This document shows, piece by piece, positions 1 through 8,693 of a stretch of 64,000 nucleotides of DNA. How positions within the stretch are numbered: position 1 is the stretch's first letter; the number at the start of each line of letters is the position of its first letter. A model generated the notes under the pieces. That model had not been told where the DNA came from and searched no databases. It was given only the letters and a program-made list of their open reading frames with translations. The DNA is from Candidatus Melainabacteria bacterium (GTDB lineage: Bacteria > Cyanobacteriota > Vampirovibrionia > Obscuribacterales > Obscuribacteraceae). The stretch spans positions 1 to 64,000 of the forward strand of contig DAIDIP010000012.1 of assembly GCA_027451745.1 (NCBI GenBank), written 5' to 3'. The position numbers were made by a program, and so were the translations under genes.

Positions 1-123
1 GGCAAGAGAGATCAAAAATGAAAATCAAAAGGCAGCCTAAAACTCAGCAGGCGAACTCAATGTAAAATATCAAAATGATTTTTCAGAACCCACTGCCCAA
101 TTACCCGTTTTTAAAAAGCTATT

Positions 124-861
124 TTGCAAGATGGACTACTTACAGATAAAAACTTTGGTCTTGATCCAATGATAGCTTTACCACTTGTTCTTGGAGGCGG
201 AGCAATCGTTGGTTTGATACATGGATTATTGATAACCAAAATGAATTTGCCACCTTTTATGGTTACTCTTTGCGGTTTGTTTATTTATCGGGGCGTGGCT
301 CGAACTATTTCTGGCAATATGTCTAAAGGTATCGGAAATCAATGTATTGATTTGAGACATTTTTTATATGAGAACGACGTTTTTGGTTTGCCCCGCTTTT
401 TGGTGATTTATATTGTTTTGGCTATTATTTTTTCTGTCTTTTTGCATTTTAGTGTTTACGGCAGATATTTATATGCTATCGGTGGTAATGAAAAAGCAGC
501 AGAATATTCAGGTATTTCTGTAGATAAGTATAAAATTCTTTCTTATATATTGTGCTCCACTTTGGCTTCTTTTTTTGGCATTTTATTTCTTGTGAAAAAT
601 AATGCTGTTACCCCTTCATCAGACGGCTTTTTCTTAGAATTATATGCAATAGCTGGGGCGGTTCTTGGTGGCTGTAGCTTGCGTGGCGGAGAAGGTACTG
701 TAATAGGTATTACTATTGGCACAGCTATTATGTGGATACTGCCCAATTTAACCAATATGTGGGGTGTGCCATCCGAGCTTGAATTTATTGTTATAGGTTT
801 AGCGCTTTTACTTGGAGCAATATTAGATGAAAAATTGCGCCCATCCACCAATGCCAGTTGA
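124..861 (+). CDS. Sugar ABC transporter permease (RbsC-like), N-terminally truncated
   Basis: Permease subunit of the simple-sugar ABC transporter family (RbsC/XylH type), which would carry a sugar across the inner membrane with a binding protein and an ATPase, neither of which is in the window. The 245 residues are strongly hydrophobic. They carry the family blocks GLLITKMNLPPFMVTL and GLFIYRGVAR near the start and AGAVLGGCSLRGGEGTVIG before the end. Family members are usually about 310-340 residues. This one lacks roughly the first 80-90, including the usual IDLSVG loop. The frame has a stop at 112-114, the start is a TTG without a clear Shine-Dalgarno site, and no frame of 1-123 encodes the missing membrane segments. 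It may be a broken gene or lie next to an assembly join. The family is clear; function of this copy is doubtful. Confidence 0.75.
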   Translation: MQDGLLTDKNFGLDPMIALPLVLGGGAIVGLIHGLLITKMNLPPFMVTLCGLFIYRGVARTISGNMSKGIGNQCIDLRHFLYENDVFGLPRFLVIYIVLAIIFSVFLHFSVYGRYLYAIGGNEKAAEYSGISVDKYKILSYILCSTLASFFGILFLVKNNAVTPSSDGFFLELYAIAGAVLGGCSLRGGEGTVIGITIGTAIMWILPNLTNMWGVPSELEFIVIGLALLLGAILDEKLRPSTNAS

Positions 862-999
862 ACTATCAACTAGCATATTTAATAAAAACGGATTGTTTTA
901 TATGATCATTGTTACATCATGCACGATTTAAGGATGAAAATGAATCAAAGCTATTCGCAAATGACTATAGTAGTTATACATACTTAAATGAATTGAGTT

Positions 1000-2340
1000 A
1001 TGCGAAATATTGGTCAAAACTTAGCCTCTAATATAAATCAGCGACAATTATTATTGCCGTATATATTAATCATTATCTTTCTATTCATAGTTAATTCTAA
1101 TACCAATCACGCATTCGCACTTGATGCGATGCATACTCCAGAAAGCGATGTTTCTGCTTTGGAGATGAGATTTTTTGCGCACAATTATTCTACAGAAACA
1201 CTAGATAAACGATTAGACCGTTTGGATAATTTTGTTTTTGGCGTAAGAAGAACTGGTTCTGATCAAGAGCGCATTGCTGCCTTAGTAAATACAGTTCCAG
1301 ATCTTCTAGAATCGTCAGTTAAGACGCCTGATCAGAGTACAAGTCAATCAGATAAAACGTCTAATAGTATTGCTGGTGGTGACAATAGTCAGTCCGATGA
1401 AAATAATAAGGCTGACAATGTACCACCAGGGAATTATCCAACAGTAACCTCACTAGAACAGCAGATACTTGGACAAACTTACGAAAATACGCCGGTTCAA
1501 CAAAGGCTTGCTCGTCTTGAAACTAAAGTTTTTGGCAAACCTTCTCAAGCGGACGATCTATCTGGACGGGTAGATTCATTAGAACAATATTTGAACAGTC
1601 AGAATACACAAAGGCAGGCTTACACAACTCCTCAGCAAGTACCAACAAAATGGAATTCTCAGTCATCCGGATTGACACAACCAGTTGGGCTCACTCAACC
1701 ATTGGGGCTTACCCAACAAGTAAGTAATTTGGAAATGCGAATCTTAGGAGAAGTTCACCGCAAAGACAAATTGACCAGTCGACTAAGCAGGCTAGAAAAG
1801 AAAGTATTTCCTCATCAGCCACCAGAAACTTTCGCTCCTATTGCAGCGAGAATAAATAGACTGCAAGCTGCTGTTCCAGAATCTAATCAAAATACAGCTT
1901 CCAAAGATAACAATTTACCAGTGAATAATCACAGTGAAAATATTGGTGAAATTCAGCCGTTTACCTCATCTAGTTCCAGCGCTGCGCCTTATCAACCGTA
2001 TAATCAACAAAGTTCTAATACTGACACTTTTAACACCAGCAACAATCCCCCTAAAAAGCATTCTTTTTTGCATAAATTAGGGCAAGTGGTTGATGGAGCA
2101 GGTTCTATAGCCATCAGAACCCTAGGTTCAATGAGTGTCGGAAGTTATTATGGTAATTATGGCTATGGTGGTTATTCAGGTTATGGATCAGCTTATCCTG
2201 GCTATGGCTACAATTATTCCCCTTATGGATTTGGCTCATCATCAATCTACGGCGGCGGTTACGGTATGTCGCCATTTAGCTCTGGTTATGGTATGTCGCC
2301 ATTTGGCGCTGGCTATGGTTCTAGAGGATTCTATTATTAG
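1000..2340 (+). CDS. Secreted protein with three LE..L..R repeats and a Gly/Tyr-rich tail
   Basis: Not a named family. The N-terminus has a signal-peptide-like hydrophobic stretch (about residues 17-40, LLLPYILIIIFLFIV) ending before ALDAMHTP. Three copies of a roughly 30-residue module follow, around residues 50, 150 and 245. Their pattern is LExxIlGxxYxxxxLxxRLxRLExxVFG (for example RLARLETKVFG and RLSRLEKKVF), separated by Ser/Asn/Gln-rich linkers. One linker holds a short GLTQP tandem repeat. The last 80 residues are extremely Gly/Tyr-rich (GYGGYSGYGS, GYGMSPF twice). This suggests an exported surface or envelope protein whose helical modules might bind a wall or protein partner; that role is inference. 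It is a single gene with flanking gaps of about 140 bp. The ATG start precedes the signal peptide directly. Confidence 0.7.
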   Translation: MRNIGQNLASNINQRQLLLPYILIIIFLFIVNSNTNHAFALDAMHTPESDVSALEMRFFAHNYSTETLDKRLDRLDNFVFGVRRTGSDQERIAALVNTVPDLLESSVKTPDQSTSQSDKTSNSIAGGDNSQSDENNKADNVPPGNYPTVTSLEQQILGQTYENTPVQQRLARLETKVFGKPSQADDLSGRVDSLEQYLNSQNTQRQAYTTPQQVPTKWNSQSSGLTQPVGLTQPLGLTQQVSNLEMRILGEVHRKDKLTSRLSRLEKKVFPHQPPETFAPIAARINRLQAAVPESNQNTASKDNNLPVNNHSENIGEIQPFTSSSSSAAPYQPYNQQSSNTDTFNTSNNPPKKHSFLHKLGQVVDGAGSIAIRTLGSMSVGSYYGNYGYGGYSGYGSAYPGYGYNYSPYGFGSSSIYGGGYGMSPFSSGYGMSPFGAGYGSRGFYY

Positions 2341-2581
2341 TTCTTGCTTGGACCTCACAAATACTCCTTAAGCCCATTCCAGACAAGATTGTGACTCCAA
2401 CTCATAATCCTTTCATTATTGGGTTCTATGATTTAAGACGTTCAAATTAGTTCGGATTGATTAGTTAGTCTTGAATAAATAGACGTTGATTGAGTCATTC
2501 ATTCGGCGTCTATTTGGACAATTATTTAATTCCACAATAGCTTTTGCATATTGCTCATTTGACACCGCGAGGAAAATTACA

Positions 2582-3505
2582 ATGTGGAGAAAGGCACTCA
2601 ATAGATTAGACAAACTGTCAGCAAAAGAGCTGAATAGGCAAAAATACAGCGACAAGAATCGTCGAGTTATTGCGATGATTCCAAAGACTAATGCTTGGAG
2701 CACAACTGATCTTCAAATAAGCCAATTATCTAAATTTAGACAACTACTTCTTTTAATTGAAGCAAATGAACTAAGTTATTGTATAAAAGTCTCTTCTTCT
2801 AAATGCAAATCAAGAGCGGCTGCATTAATATTTAGAGGTCGCATACTGGGCTGTGTGTATGGTAATAAGCGGCTAGCAAAACAAATATTTGGCAAAGAAG
2901 CTTATCAGCTTATGATGACGGACGCCGGTTGTCCCACTGCGACGATCGATGCTGATCAGTTAAAAGAAGATTTTGCCTTAGCTGCGTCGAGTTTGTTTGC
3001 CGGTGGTACATTTGAAGCTGAATCTAATAAAACTTTGCATGAAAACTTTGAAATAGCCTTTTGCAGACTTACCCAATCATGCTTACCTGGTTGCATAGTA
3101 ATAAGCAATGAAGATGAAACTCTAGCAGCCATTGTCTATATGTTTAATGGAAAAATAATTGGCATTTATTCGTATAAAGAAAACGAGGACTGGGTTTCAA
3201 ATTCATATGAGCGAGCTGTGCAGTTTGTTGTGCGAAACCCAAAAGTAAAAATTTCATCCTGTATTCTTACGGCAAGAAATGTTGACGAAGTACGGGCCAT
3301 GTCCTTTGCTATGTCAGATTTGAATAGTCGCAAAGAATCCGGACCGATGAGCGTTACAAAGTTTGAGCTAGCCTATGCTTTGGTATCAAATTACGATAAT
3401 GATGATCTTTTAAAAATGACGTCTAGCTATCTTATCAGCAATCCTTTCATACCAGGCACCGTGAATCCCCGACTTCACACAAGCAATAGTGTTTTGGATC
3501 AATAA
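2582..3505 (+). CDS. Unrecognised protein with an internally duplicated domain
   Basis: Function not recognised. The ATG at 2582 is preferred over the longer TTG frame from 2486, because a good Shine-Dalgarno site (GAGGAAA, about 2568-2574) precedes it; this gives 307 residues. Two halves look related. Residues around 75-95 (AAALIFRGRILGCVYGNK) and around 185-205 (AAIVYMFNGKIIGIYSYKE) share a beta-strand, turn-Gly-Lys/Arg-Ile-x-Gly pattern, each followed by a helix. The pattern loosely recalls the small beta-rich signal-input modules of DUF4388 proteins, but I cannot assign it. No signal peptide or membrane segment is visible, so it is probably cytoplasmic. It lies between a secreted protein and gpx without obvious operon coupling. 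Confidence 0.65.
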   Translation: MWRKALNRLDKLSAKELNRQKYSDKNRRVIAMIPKTNAWSTTDLQISQLSKFRQLLLLIEANELSYCIKVSSSKCKSRAAALIFRGRILGCVYGNKRLAKQIFGKEAYQLMMTDAGCPTATIDADQLKEDFALAASSLFAGGTFEAESNKTLHENFEIAFCRLTQSCLPGCIVISNEDETLAAIVYMFNGKIIGIYSYKENEDWVSNSYERAVQFVVRNPKVKISSCILTARNVDEVRAMSFAMSDLNSRKESGPMSVTKFELAYALVSNYDNDDLLKMTSSYLISNPFIPGTVNPRLHTSNSVLDQ

Positions 3506-3617
3506 AATCATGCCCCTTAAGTCAAAACTTGAGACTTAGCATCACAGTCTAAGTTGTATAGTAAACTTGCCTTGTAATACCAAGCTTGCTTTACGTAAAA
3601 CAGGTTCAATTTTGCAT

Positions 3618-4097
3618 ATGGATGATATTTACAACTTTCGAGTTAAAACAATTGAAGGAAAAGAAATTTCTCTGGATCAATACAAAGACAATGTTCTACT
3701 TATTGTGAATACGGCTAGTCACTGTGGTTTTACTTTTCAGTATCAGCAATTAGAGCAATTGTATAAGCAATATAAATCGCGTGGTCTAATAATATTGGGC
3801 TTTCCCTGCAATCAATTTGGCAATCAAGAACCAGGTGACAATAATGCCATTTCTAATTTTTGCCAGAGAAATTATGGCGTGGATTTTCCAATGTTTGACA
3901 AAATAGAAGTGAATGGAAAAAATAGCCATCCTCTTTTTAAGTATTTAACTAAGAAAGCACCAGGTGTTTTGGGAAGCCAGGACATTAAATGGAATTTCAC
4001 CAAATTTCTTGTTAATCGAAAAGGCAAAGTAGTTAAAAGATATGCTCCTATCGTCGAACCAAACCAAATAGCTCCAGATATTGAAAAAGAGCTCTAA
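3618..4097 (+). CDS. Glutathione peroxidase family (thiol peroxidase)
   Basis: Cytoplasmic Cys-type glutathione/thioredoxin-dependent peroxidase that reduces hydroperoxides. From the ATG at 3618 it is 159 residues, the normal family length. The longer TTG frame from 3567 adds only non-conserved residues. The peroxidatic cysteine lies in NTASHCGFT (Cys36). The catalytic Gln lies in NQFGNQEP and the Trp-Asn pair in KWNFTKF, completing the family tetrad. The cysteine replaces selenocysteine, as is normal in bacteria. It is a monocistronic gene facing a HAD phosphatase, with 13 bp between the convergent ends. A role in peroxide defence fits a respiring organism. Electron donor (thioredoxin or glutathione) cannot be read from the sequence. 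Confidence 0.93.
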   Translation: MDDIYNFRVKTIEGKEISLDQYKDNVLLIVNTASHCGFTFQYQQLEQLYKQYKSRGLIILGFPCNQFGNQEPGDNNAISNFCQRNYGVDFPMFDKIEVNGKNSHPLFKYLTKKAPGVLGSQDIKWNFTKFLVNRKGKVVKRYAPIVEPNQIAPDIEKEL

Positions 4098-4110
4098 TAT
4101 CTATTTATTG

Positions 4111-4746
4111 TTATAGCGCAGCAGCTTGTTCACAAATTTCGATAATATCGCTTGGTGATTTAGCAATATAATCTGGAGAAGCAGTCAGTAATACATCTAG
4201 CGGCTGATATCCCCAGGTGACTGCAATAGTTTTTGCTCCTGCTACTTTCCCTTGATGAATATCACTTTTACTGTCTCCAATCATAATGATTTGGTTGGTT
4301 GGAAAATTGTATTGGCTGCCAGCTCGTATTATTTTTTCTGATTTCGAAGATGGATCGCTGCCATCAAAAATATTCTTGACACTTGAATCTAAGTCGTGTT
4401 CCATAAGAACCTTTTTGACATTATCTTTCAAATTAGACGTGATAAGTACAATTGTGTGTTCGTTTGATAGTGAACGAATTACTTCTGGCATGCCGATAAA
4501 AACTTTTGATTTAGCTAAATTTGCTTGAAGCAAACCCATTATTTGTTTAGAAAAGCGCAAAATGTTATCTTCCGATATGCCTAAAAATCTACCGACGCTT
4601 TCAAAAGTAAGATTCTCAAAATTCTGCAAGTCCTCTTTAGTTACCTGGCGGTTAAAGCCAACCAGGTGCCGAGCTCTATTGGCAAATTTGATGATCTCTT
4701 CCATTGAGTCCACTAAAACGCCATCATAGTCAAAAGCAATTAGCAT
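4111..4746 (-). CDS. HAD-family hydrolase (phosphoglycolate phosphatase-like)
   Basis: Haloacid dehalogenase superfamily phosphatase of about 211 residues, probably cytoplasmic. Motif I is AFDYDGVLVDS (nucleophile and acid/base aspartates at the N-terminus). Motif II is VLITSN, motif III the Lys in SSKSEKI and motif IV MIGDSKSDI. The cap between motifs I and II is helical, as in the Gph/PGMB subgroup. The start is ATG at 4746. The substrate is not determinable: phosphoglycolate is the commonest guess for this subgroup, but the cap residues do not settle it. It is the first gene downstream of metG on the same strand, 45 bp away, so the two may be cotranscribed. Confidence 0.87.
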   Translation of the reverse strand: MLIAFDYDGVLVDSMEEIIKFANRARHLVGFNRQVTKEDLQNFENLTFESVGRFLGISEDNILRFSKQIMGLLQANLAKSKVFIGMPEVIRSLSNEHTIVLITSNLKDNVKKVLMEHDLDSSVKNIFDGSDPSSKSEKIIRAGSQYNFPTNQIIMIGDSKSDIHQGKVAGAKTIAVTWGYQPLDVLLTASPDYIAKSPSDIIEICEQAAAL

Positions 4747-4791
4747 AAATCTATATTGTCTAACCGGAAGTTAACATTGACCCTTAATTAT

Positions 4792-6348
4792 TTAAGATGA
4801 AAGCACTTGTTCTTCAATACGCATAAAAACAGGTCCTTGGCGATTTGTTTTTTGCCCAGGCTTAATGCGATAAGTAGGATCAAGTTGTTTATCCATTTCT
4901 TTAGTAGAAACCAATTCCGTTAAAGACTTATCAAAACCAAGTTGGTTCCATATATCATTAGCGATATTTGGCACAAAAGGTTGAATGAGAATGGCTGATT
5001 GTCGTAAGACTTCTAGTACCGTATACAGCACTATCTGTCCTTCTTGAGTCTTGCCCTTTTTGAAAGAATCCCAAGGTCTCTCGTCATTCAAGTATTTATT
5101 GGTTTTATCAATTAAAGAAATAATTGACTCTAGAGTTCTTGAAAAATCTAAATTAGACATATGCTCTATAACAGCTATTTGAGTTGCTTTGGCTTGGTCT
5201 AGCAAAGTTTCGTTAGTTATGGCTTCTGGCACAAGTCCATCGCAGTTTTTATCTACTAACGTCAATGTACGATTTAATAGATTACCCAAATTATTAGCCA
5301 GATCGGCATTCACTTTGCGTATCATTTCTTCTTTTGAAAAGTCGCCATCTTGATCGAATGATGTGCAAGAAAAAAGAAAAAATCTTACAGCATCTGCCCC
5401 ATACTCATTTGCTAAAGCGAGAGGATCGATTACATTGCCCAATGATTTACTTATTTTTTGTCCTTCAACAGTAATGAAACCATGCCCGTATATATGTTTT
5501 GGCAAAGCTAGTTCGGCGGACATTAGCATGGCAGGCCAATAAATAGAATGAAACTTGGTTATGTCTTTTCCTATTAGATGTAAGTCTGCTGGCCAGTATT
5601 TTTCTAACATGACTTTATCATCAGGAAATCCAACTGCTGTTATGTAATTAGTTAAAGCATCGAGCCACACATATATAACCTGATTGTCATCTCCTGGAAC
5701 CGGTACGCCCCAATTTAGAGATGTGCGCGATCTGGTAACGCTAAAATCACCAAGTTCTGGATCATCTAATTGGTTTAGTACTTGTTTGCGCCGAGATTCA
5801 GGCTGCAATATGTCCTTATTGCTCTGTAACCATTCTTTGATAGCTGATTTGTATTTTGACAATTTAAAGAAATAGTTCTCTTCACTTAAGCTTCTTGGCT
5901 TAGTCTTATGAGTTGGACAATTGCCATTTTCATCTAAATCTCTTTCTCTAATAAAGTCTTCGCATCCTTCGCAATATAAACCGGTATAAGAAGACTTGTA
6001 TATATCTCCTTTTGCCTGTAGGCGAGCAAATATTTCTTGCGAGGCTTTGTAATGCCGTTTTTCAGTGGTACGAATGAAATAATCGTAAGAAATGTCTAAA
6101 GCTTTCCAAGCCTTTTTAAACTCTTCTGCCATTTGATCGCAAAATTTTTGTGGTTCTATACCGGCTTGCTTGGCAGCCTTTTCAATTTTGGAACCATGTT
6201 CATCAAGCCCAGTGACAAAAAAGACATCTTTGCCGAGCAAGCGATGATAGCGGGCAAGAACGTCCGCAGCCATTTTTTCATAAGCATGTCCTATATGTGG
6301 CTTAGCATTAACATAGTCGATAGCGGTAGTGATGTAATACTTTTCCAT
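4792..6348 (-). CDS. metG: Methionyl-tRNA synthetase
   Basis: Class I aminoacyl-tRNA synthetase that charges tRNA-Met in the cytoplasm. The 518 residues include the HIGH motif (KPHIGHAYE, residues 16-24), a zinc-knuckle insertion starting CEGCEDF with a downstream Cys (NCPTHK), and the KMSKS signature as GQKISKSLGN. The helical anticodon-binding domain forms the C-terminal third (NLLNRTL and NKYLNDERPW). The protein ends shortly after, so the C-terminal EMAP-II-like tRNA-binding/dimerisation domain of long MetG types is missing; short MetRS without it is common. The start is ATG at 6348. Divergent coaBC lies 209 bp upstream. Confidence 0.97.
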   Translation of the reverse strand: MEKYYITTAIDYVNAKPHIGHAYEKMAADVLARYHRLLGKDVFFVTGLDEHGSKIEKAAKQAGIEPQKFCDQMAEEFKKAWKALDISYDYFIRTTEKRHYKASQEIFARLQAKGDIYKSSYTGLYCEGCEDFIRERDLDENGNCPTHKTKPRSLSEENYFFKLSKYKSAIKEWLQSNKDILQPESRRKQVLNQLDDPELGDFSVTRSRTSLNWGVPVPGDDNQVIYVWLDALTNYITAVGFPDDKVMLEKYWPADLHLIGKDITKFHSIYWPAMLMSAELALPKHIYGHGFITVEGQKISKSLGNVIDPLALANEYGADAVRFFLFSCTSFDQDGDFSKEEMIRKVNADLANNLGNLLNRTLTLVDKNCDGLVPEAITNETLLDQAKATQIAVIEHMSNLDFSRTLESIISLIDKTNKYLNDERPWDSFKKGKTQEGQIVLYTVLEVLRQSAILIQPFVPNIANDIWNQLGFDKSLTELVSTKEMDKQLDPTYRIKPGQKTNRQGPVFMRIEEQVLSS

Positions 6349-6480
6349 ATCACCTTTGACAAGATTGAGTTAAACTAGGCTTTGTTTAAACGACTGCTTT
6401 AGCGCAGCAGTTCATTGGTAAATAAAAAGGGTAAATTATCCTTAAATCCCCTTGAAAGGCTCATAATAATAACAGAAAGT

Positions 6481-6522
6481 AATGGTTTTCCCACGACTGT
6501 GTTCATGCAGACAACCATTTTT
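6481..6522 (+). terminator. Hairpin followed by a T run in the coaBC leader
   Basis: AATGGTT (6481-6487) is the reverse complement of AACCATT (6513-6519), with a 25-nt loop that holds a weaker CTG/CAG pairing, and a T run follows to 6522. It lies 36 bp before the coaBC start in the 209-bp gap between divergent metG and coaBC. It could be a terminator, an attenuator or the end of a small RNA. A second short inverted repeat (ACTGCT/AGCAGT) lies near 6400. Fold strength is modest, so this is tentative. Confidence 0.3.
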
Positions 6523-6557
6523 TGAAGGGGTTCTTAATAAAGACAAGAAGGTAAACT

Positions 6558-7823
6558 GTGAAAAAAGAGGACAAGCCTGATTTTGGTGAATTTAAAGCTA
6601 ACCCCTTAGCTGATAAAACAATTGTTTTAGGTGTAAGTGGGGGCATTGCTGCCTATAAAGCCTGTGACTTAGCATCATTGATGCGCCATGCAGGGGCTAA
6701 TGTACATACTATCCTTACCCCAGCTGCAACTCAATTTGTTAGTGCTTTAACCTTTCAAACTTTGACTCGCAATCAGGCACATTGCCAGCAATTTGCTGAC
6801 GATATAGATTGGCGTCCAGAGCATATTGATTTAGCCCAAAAAGCGGATTTATTTGTTATTGCTCCTGCTACTGCCAACATAATTGCAAAATTAGCCTCTG
6901 GTATTTGTGATGATTTGTTGACAACGACAGTGCTAGCTACCAAGGCAAAAGTTTTGCTTGCTCCTGCTATGAATCCAAGAATGCTGGAACATCCTGCTAC
7001 TCAAAATAATCTTGCCATCCTTGAGAATCAATTCCGCTATAAAATTGTGCCGCCAGAAACAGGCGAAGTTGCCTGTGGTGATTGGGGCGCAGGCAAGATG
7101 GCTTCTTTAGACTCCATAATGGCTGCCATTCAAGGACAATTATTCTCTCATCAGACTTTAGCTGGAAAAAATATTCTTGTCACCGCAGGTGGCACCAGAG
7201 AGCCCATAGATCCTGTGCGCTTTATAGGAAATAAATCCTCAGGTAAAATGGGGATTGCCATGGCTGATGCAGCCTATGCTCGCGGAGCTGCTGTCAAGCT
7301 GATATCCACAGTTGCAGTTGACCGTCCTTATCCAGTAATAGTGGTCGAAACTGCCCTGGAAATGCAAGAAGTAGTAGAAGGTGAGTTTGATAGTTGTGAT
7401 GCTTTAGTAATGACAGCAGCTGTTGCCGATTTTAGACCGCTTGCTGTTTCGGTGCAAAAAATCAAAAAGAATGTGTCTGAAGACTTTACTTTAGAATTAA
7501 CCAAAAATCCAGATATTCTTGACTTATTAGGACAAATAAAACGTCCAGATCAAGTAATCATCGGCTTTGCTGCTGAGTCAGAAGAATTACTCAGCAATAC
7601 AGCTGAAAAATTACAGCGCAAAAACTTGGATGTCATTGTCGGCAATGACATTAGCGTGCCAGATATTGGTTTTGGCAGCGATGATAATGCTGTTGTCATA
7701 ATGAGCGTTTCTGCTGAGCGAGAAACTCTGCCGCGTATGCCCAAACGTGCCATTGCTGAACACTTATGTGACGTCATTTCACAAGCGCTTCTCGAAAAAC
7801 AAGAATCTGGTTTAACAATTTAA
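6558..7823 (+). CDS. coaBC: Bifunctional phosphopantothenoylcysteine decarboxylase / phosphopantothenate-cysteine ligase
   Basis: Coenzyme A biosynthesis. The N-terminal CoaC half (about 1-190) is an FMN-dependent decarboxylase and the C-terminal CoaB half couples cysteine to 4'-phosphopantothenate. The N-terminal flavoprotein signature is GVSGGIAAYKACDLA. The APAMN motif and the active-site flap Cys (VACGDWGAGKM) are intact. The CoaB half begins ILVTAGGTREPIDPVRFIGN with the SSGKMG nucleotide-binding turn. The 421-residue length is normal. The start is GTG at 6558 after AAGAAGGT. With panB at 44951 it gives two steps of the pantothenate-CoA route in the window, in separate operons. Confidence 0.96.
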   Translation: MKKEDKPDFGEFKANPLADKTIVLGVSGGIAAYKACDLASLMRHAGANVHTILTPAATQFVSALTFQTLTRNQAHCQQFADDIDWRPEHIDLAQKADLFVIAPATANIIAKLASGICDDLLTTTVLATKAKVLLAPAMNPRMLEHPATQNNLAILENQFRYKIVPPETGEVACGDWGAGKMASLDSIMAAIQGQLFSHQTLAGKNILVTAGGTREPIDPVRFIGNKSSGKMGIAMADAAYARGAAVKLISTVAVDRPYPVIVVETALEMQEVVEGEFDSCDALVMTAAVADFRPLAVSVQKIKKNVSEDFTLELTKNPDILDLLGQIKRPDQVIIGFAAESEELLSNTAEKLQRKNLDVIVGNDISVPDIGFGSDDNAVVIMSVSAERETLPRMPKRAIAEHLCDVISQALLEKQESGLTI

Positions 7824-7914
7824 GCAGCGTGGTTAATTAAAGAAACAGGCTTATAGCTGCAGAATCAGCTGCTTGGTGCTATACTCCTATTGACGTTCTA
7901 GATGGAGAAAATTC

Positions 7915-8283
7915 ATGCAACAAAATATGTCAAATTCATCTGGCGCACCACAATCGGGTGGTTCACTTTCAGTTTGGTTTGTTGGATTTCTGGTTGGTAT
8001 TTTTGGTGGCGCAACTCTGGCACTATTAACCACTCCAAAATCTGGTAGTGAAGTTAGAGGTGTTCTTAAGAAATCAGCAAATGACGTGCCTCATAAATTA
8101 AGCGAAGTTCTTGATGATTCGCTAGATCTTTATGCTTCAGCTATTAATTATTTTCAACTAGTTATTGAAGAACAAGCCCAACGTATCAAAAAAGCAGTTG
8201 CCGCAGGAAAGCTTGCTGCTGCTAAAAAGAGAGAAGAGCTTGAGCTCGGCGGCTCCTCAGTATTGCCTTTTCAACATCGCTAA
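7915..8283 (+). CDS. YtxH-domain membrane protein
   Basis: Small protein (122 residues) with one N-terminal membrane segment (about 23-42, VWFVGFLVGIFGGATLALL). The YtxH hallmark follows: small residues in the membrane, then LTTPKSGSEVRGVLKK. A soluble amphipathic helical tail contains KKAVAAGKLAAAKKREE. YtxH proteins are linked to general stress in Firmicutes and are common in Cyanobacteria, without a defined biochemical role. It is the first gene of a tight three-gene set (gap of 2 bp to the next), and the third gene is a second YtxH protein. The ATG is preceded by GATGGAGAAA, a good ribosome-binding site. Confidence 0.82.
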   Translation: MQQNMSNSSGAPQSGGSLSVWFVGFLVGIFGGATLALLTTPKSGSEVRGVLKKSANDVPHKLSEVLDDSLDLYASAINYFQLVIEEQAQRIKKAVAAGKLAAAKKREELELGGSSVLPFQHR

Positions 8284-8285
8284 GT

Positions 8286-8681
8286 ATGGATCAAGTTAAT
8301 TCGGTACTTAATGCGAATTTAAATGTGATTGTTGTATTTAGCCTGCTTTGTCTAAGTATGGCTATACTTGTTTTGCTTGGTGTTGCCCTTAGTTTGGTCC
8401 CGCAAGCGAATCGCACACTAAACGCTTTTGAAAAGCTTGCTAATACAGTTTCTACTGAATTGCAACCGACTCTTTCAGAAGCGAGTAAATTATTGGGCGG
8501 AGTTTTAAAACTGCAAGATTTGGCACAAACGAGTGTCAGTAATGTTTCGGATAAAATGGAAAATATGACAGACAATCTGACACGAGCTGCCGGAGATGCA
8601 AAAAAAGGGGGCAAAGTTATCGGTGCCGGCCTTTTAGCTGGTATACAGGCATATTTAAGTGCCAAAGATGAAAATTCATAA
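8286..8681 (+). CDS. DUF948-like single-pass membrane protein
   Basis: A 131-residue protein with one membrane helix (about 14-38, VIVVFSLLCLSMAILVLLGVAL). A predicted helical or coiled-coil tail of heptad-like repeats follows (LNAFEKLANTVSTELQPTLSE, then VSNVSDKMENMTDNLTRA) and the end is Gly-rich. The layout matches DUF948 proteins, which often sit next to YtxH genes, as here on both sides. The flanking gaps are 2 and 12 bp. The likely place is the cytoplasmic membrane with a coiled-coil domain inside the cell. Function is unknown, and assignment to DUF948 rests on layout and context more than on a diagnostic motif. Confidence 0.7.
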   Translation: MDQVNSVLNANLNVIVVFSLLCLSMAILVLLGVALSLVPQANRTLNAFEKLANTVSTELQPTLSEASKLLGGVLKLQDLAQTSVSNVSDKMENMTDNLTRAAGDAKKGGKVIGAGLLAGIQAYLSAKDENS

Positions 8682-8693
8682 GAGGTAAATGAA

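Noticed and set aside
543-869. 108-codon minus-strand open frame
   Set aside because: It is antisense to the permease, with composition mirroring the membrane helices.
4286-4528. 80-codon plus-strand open frame within the HAD gene
   Set aside because: It is antisense to HAD motifs III and IV and has no independent support.
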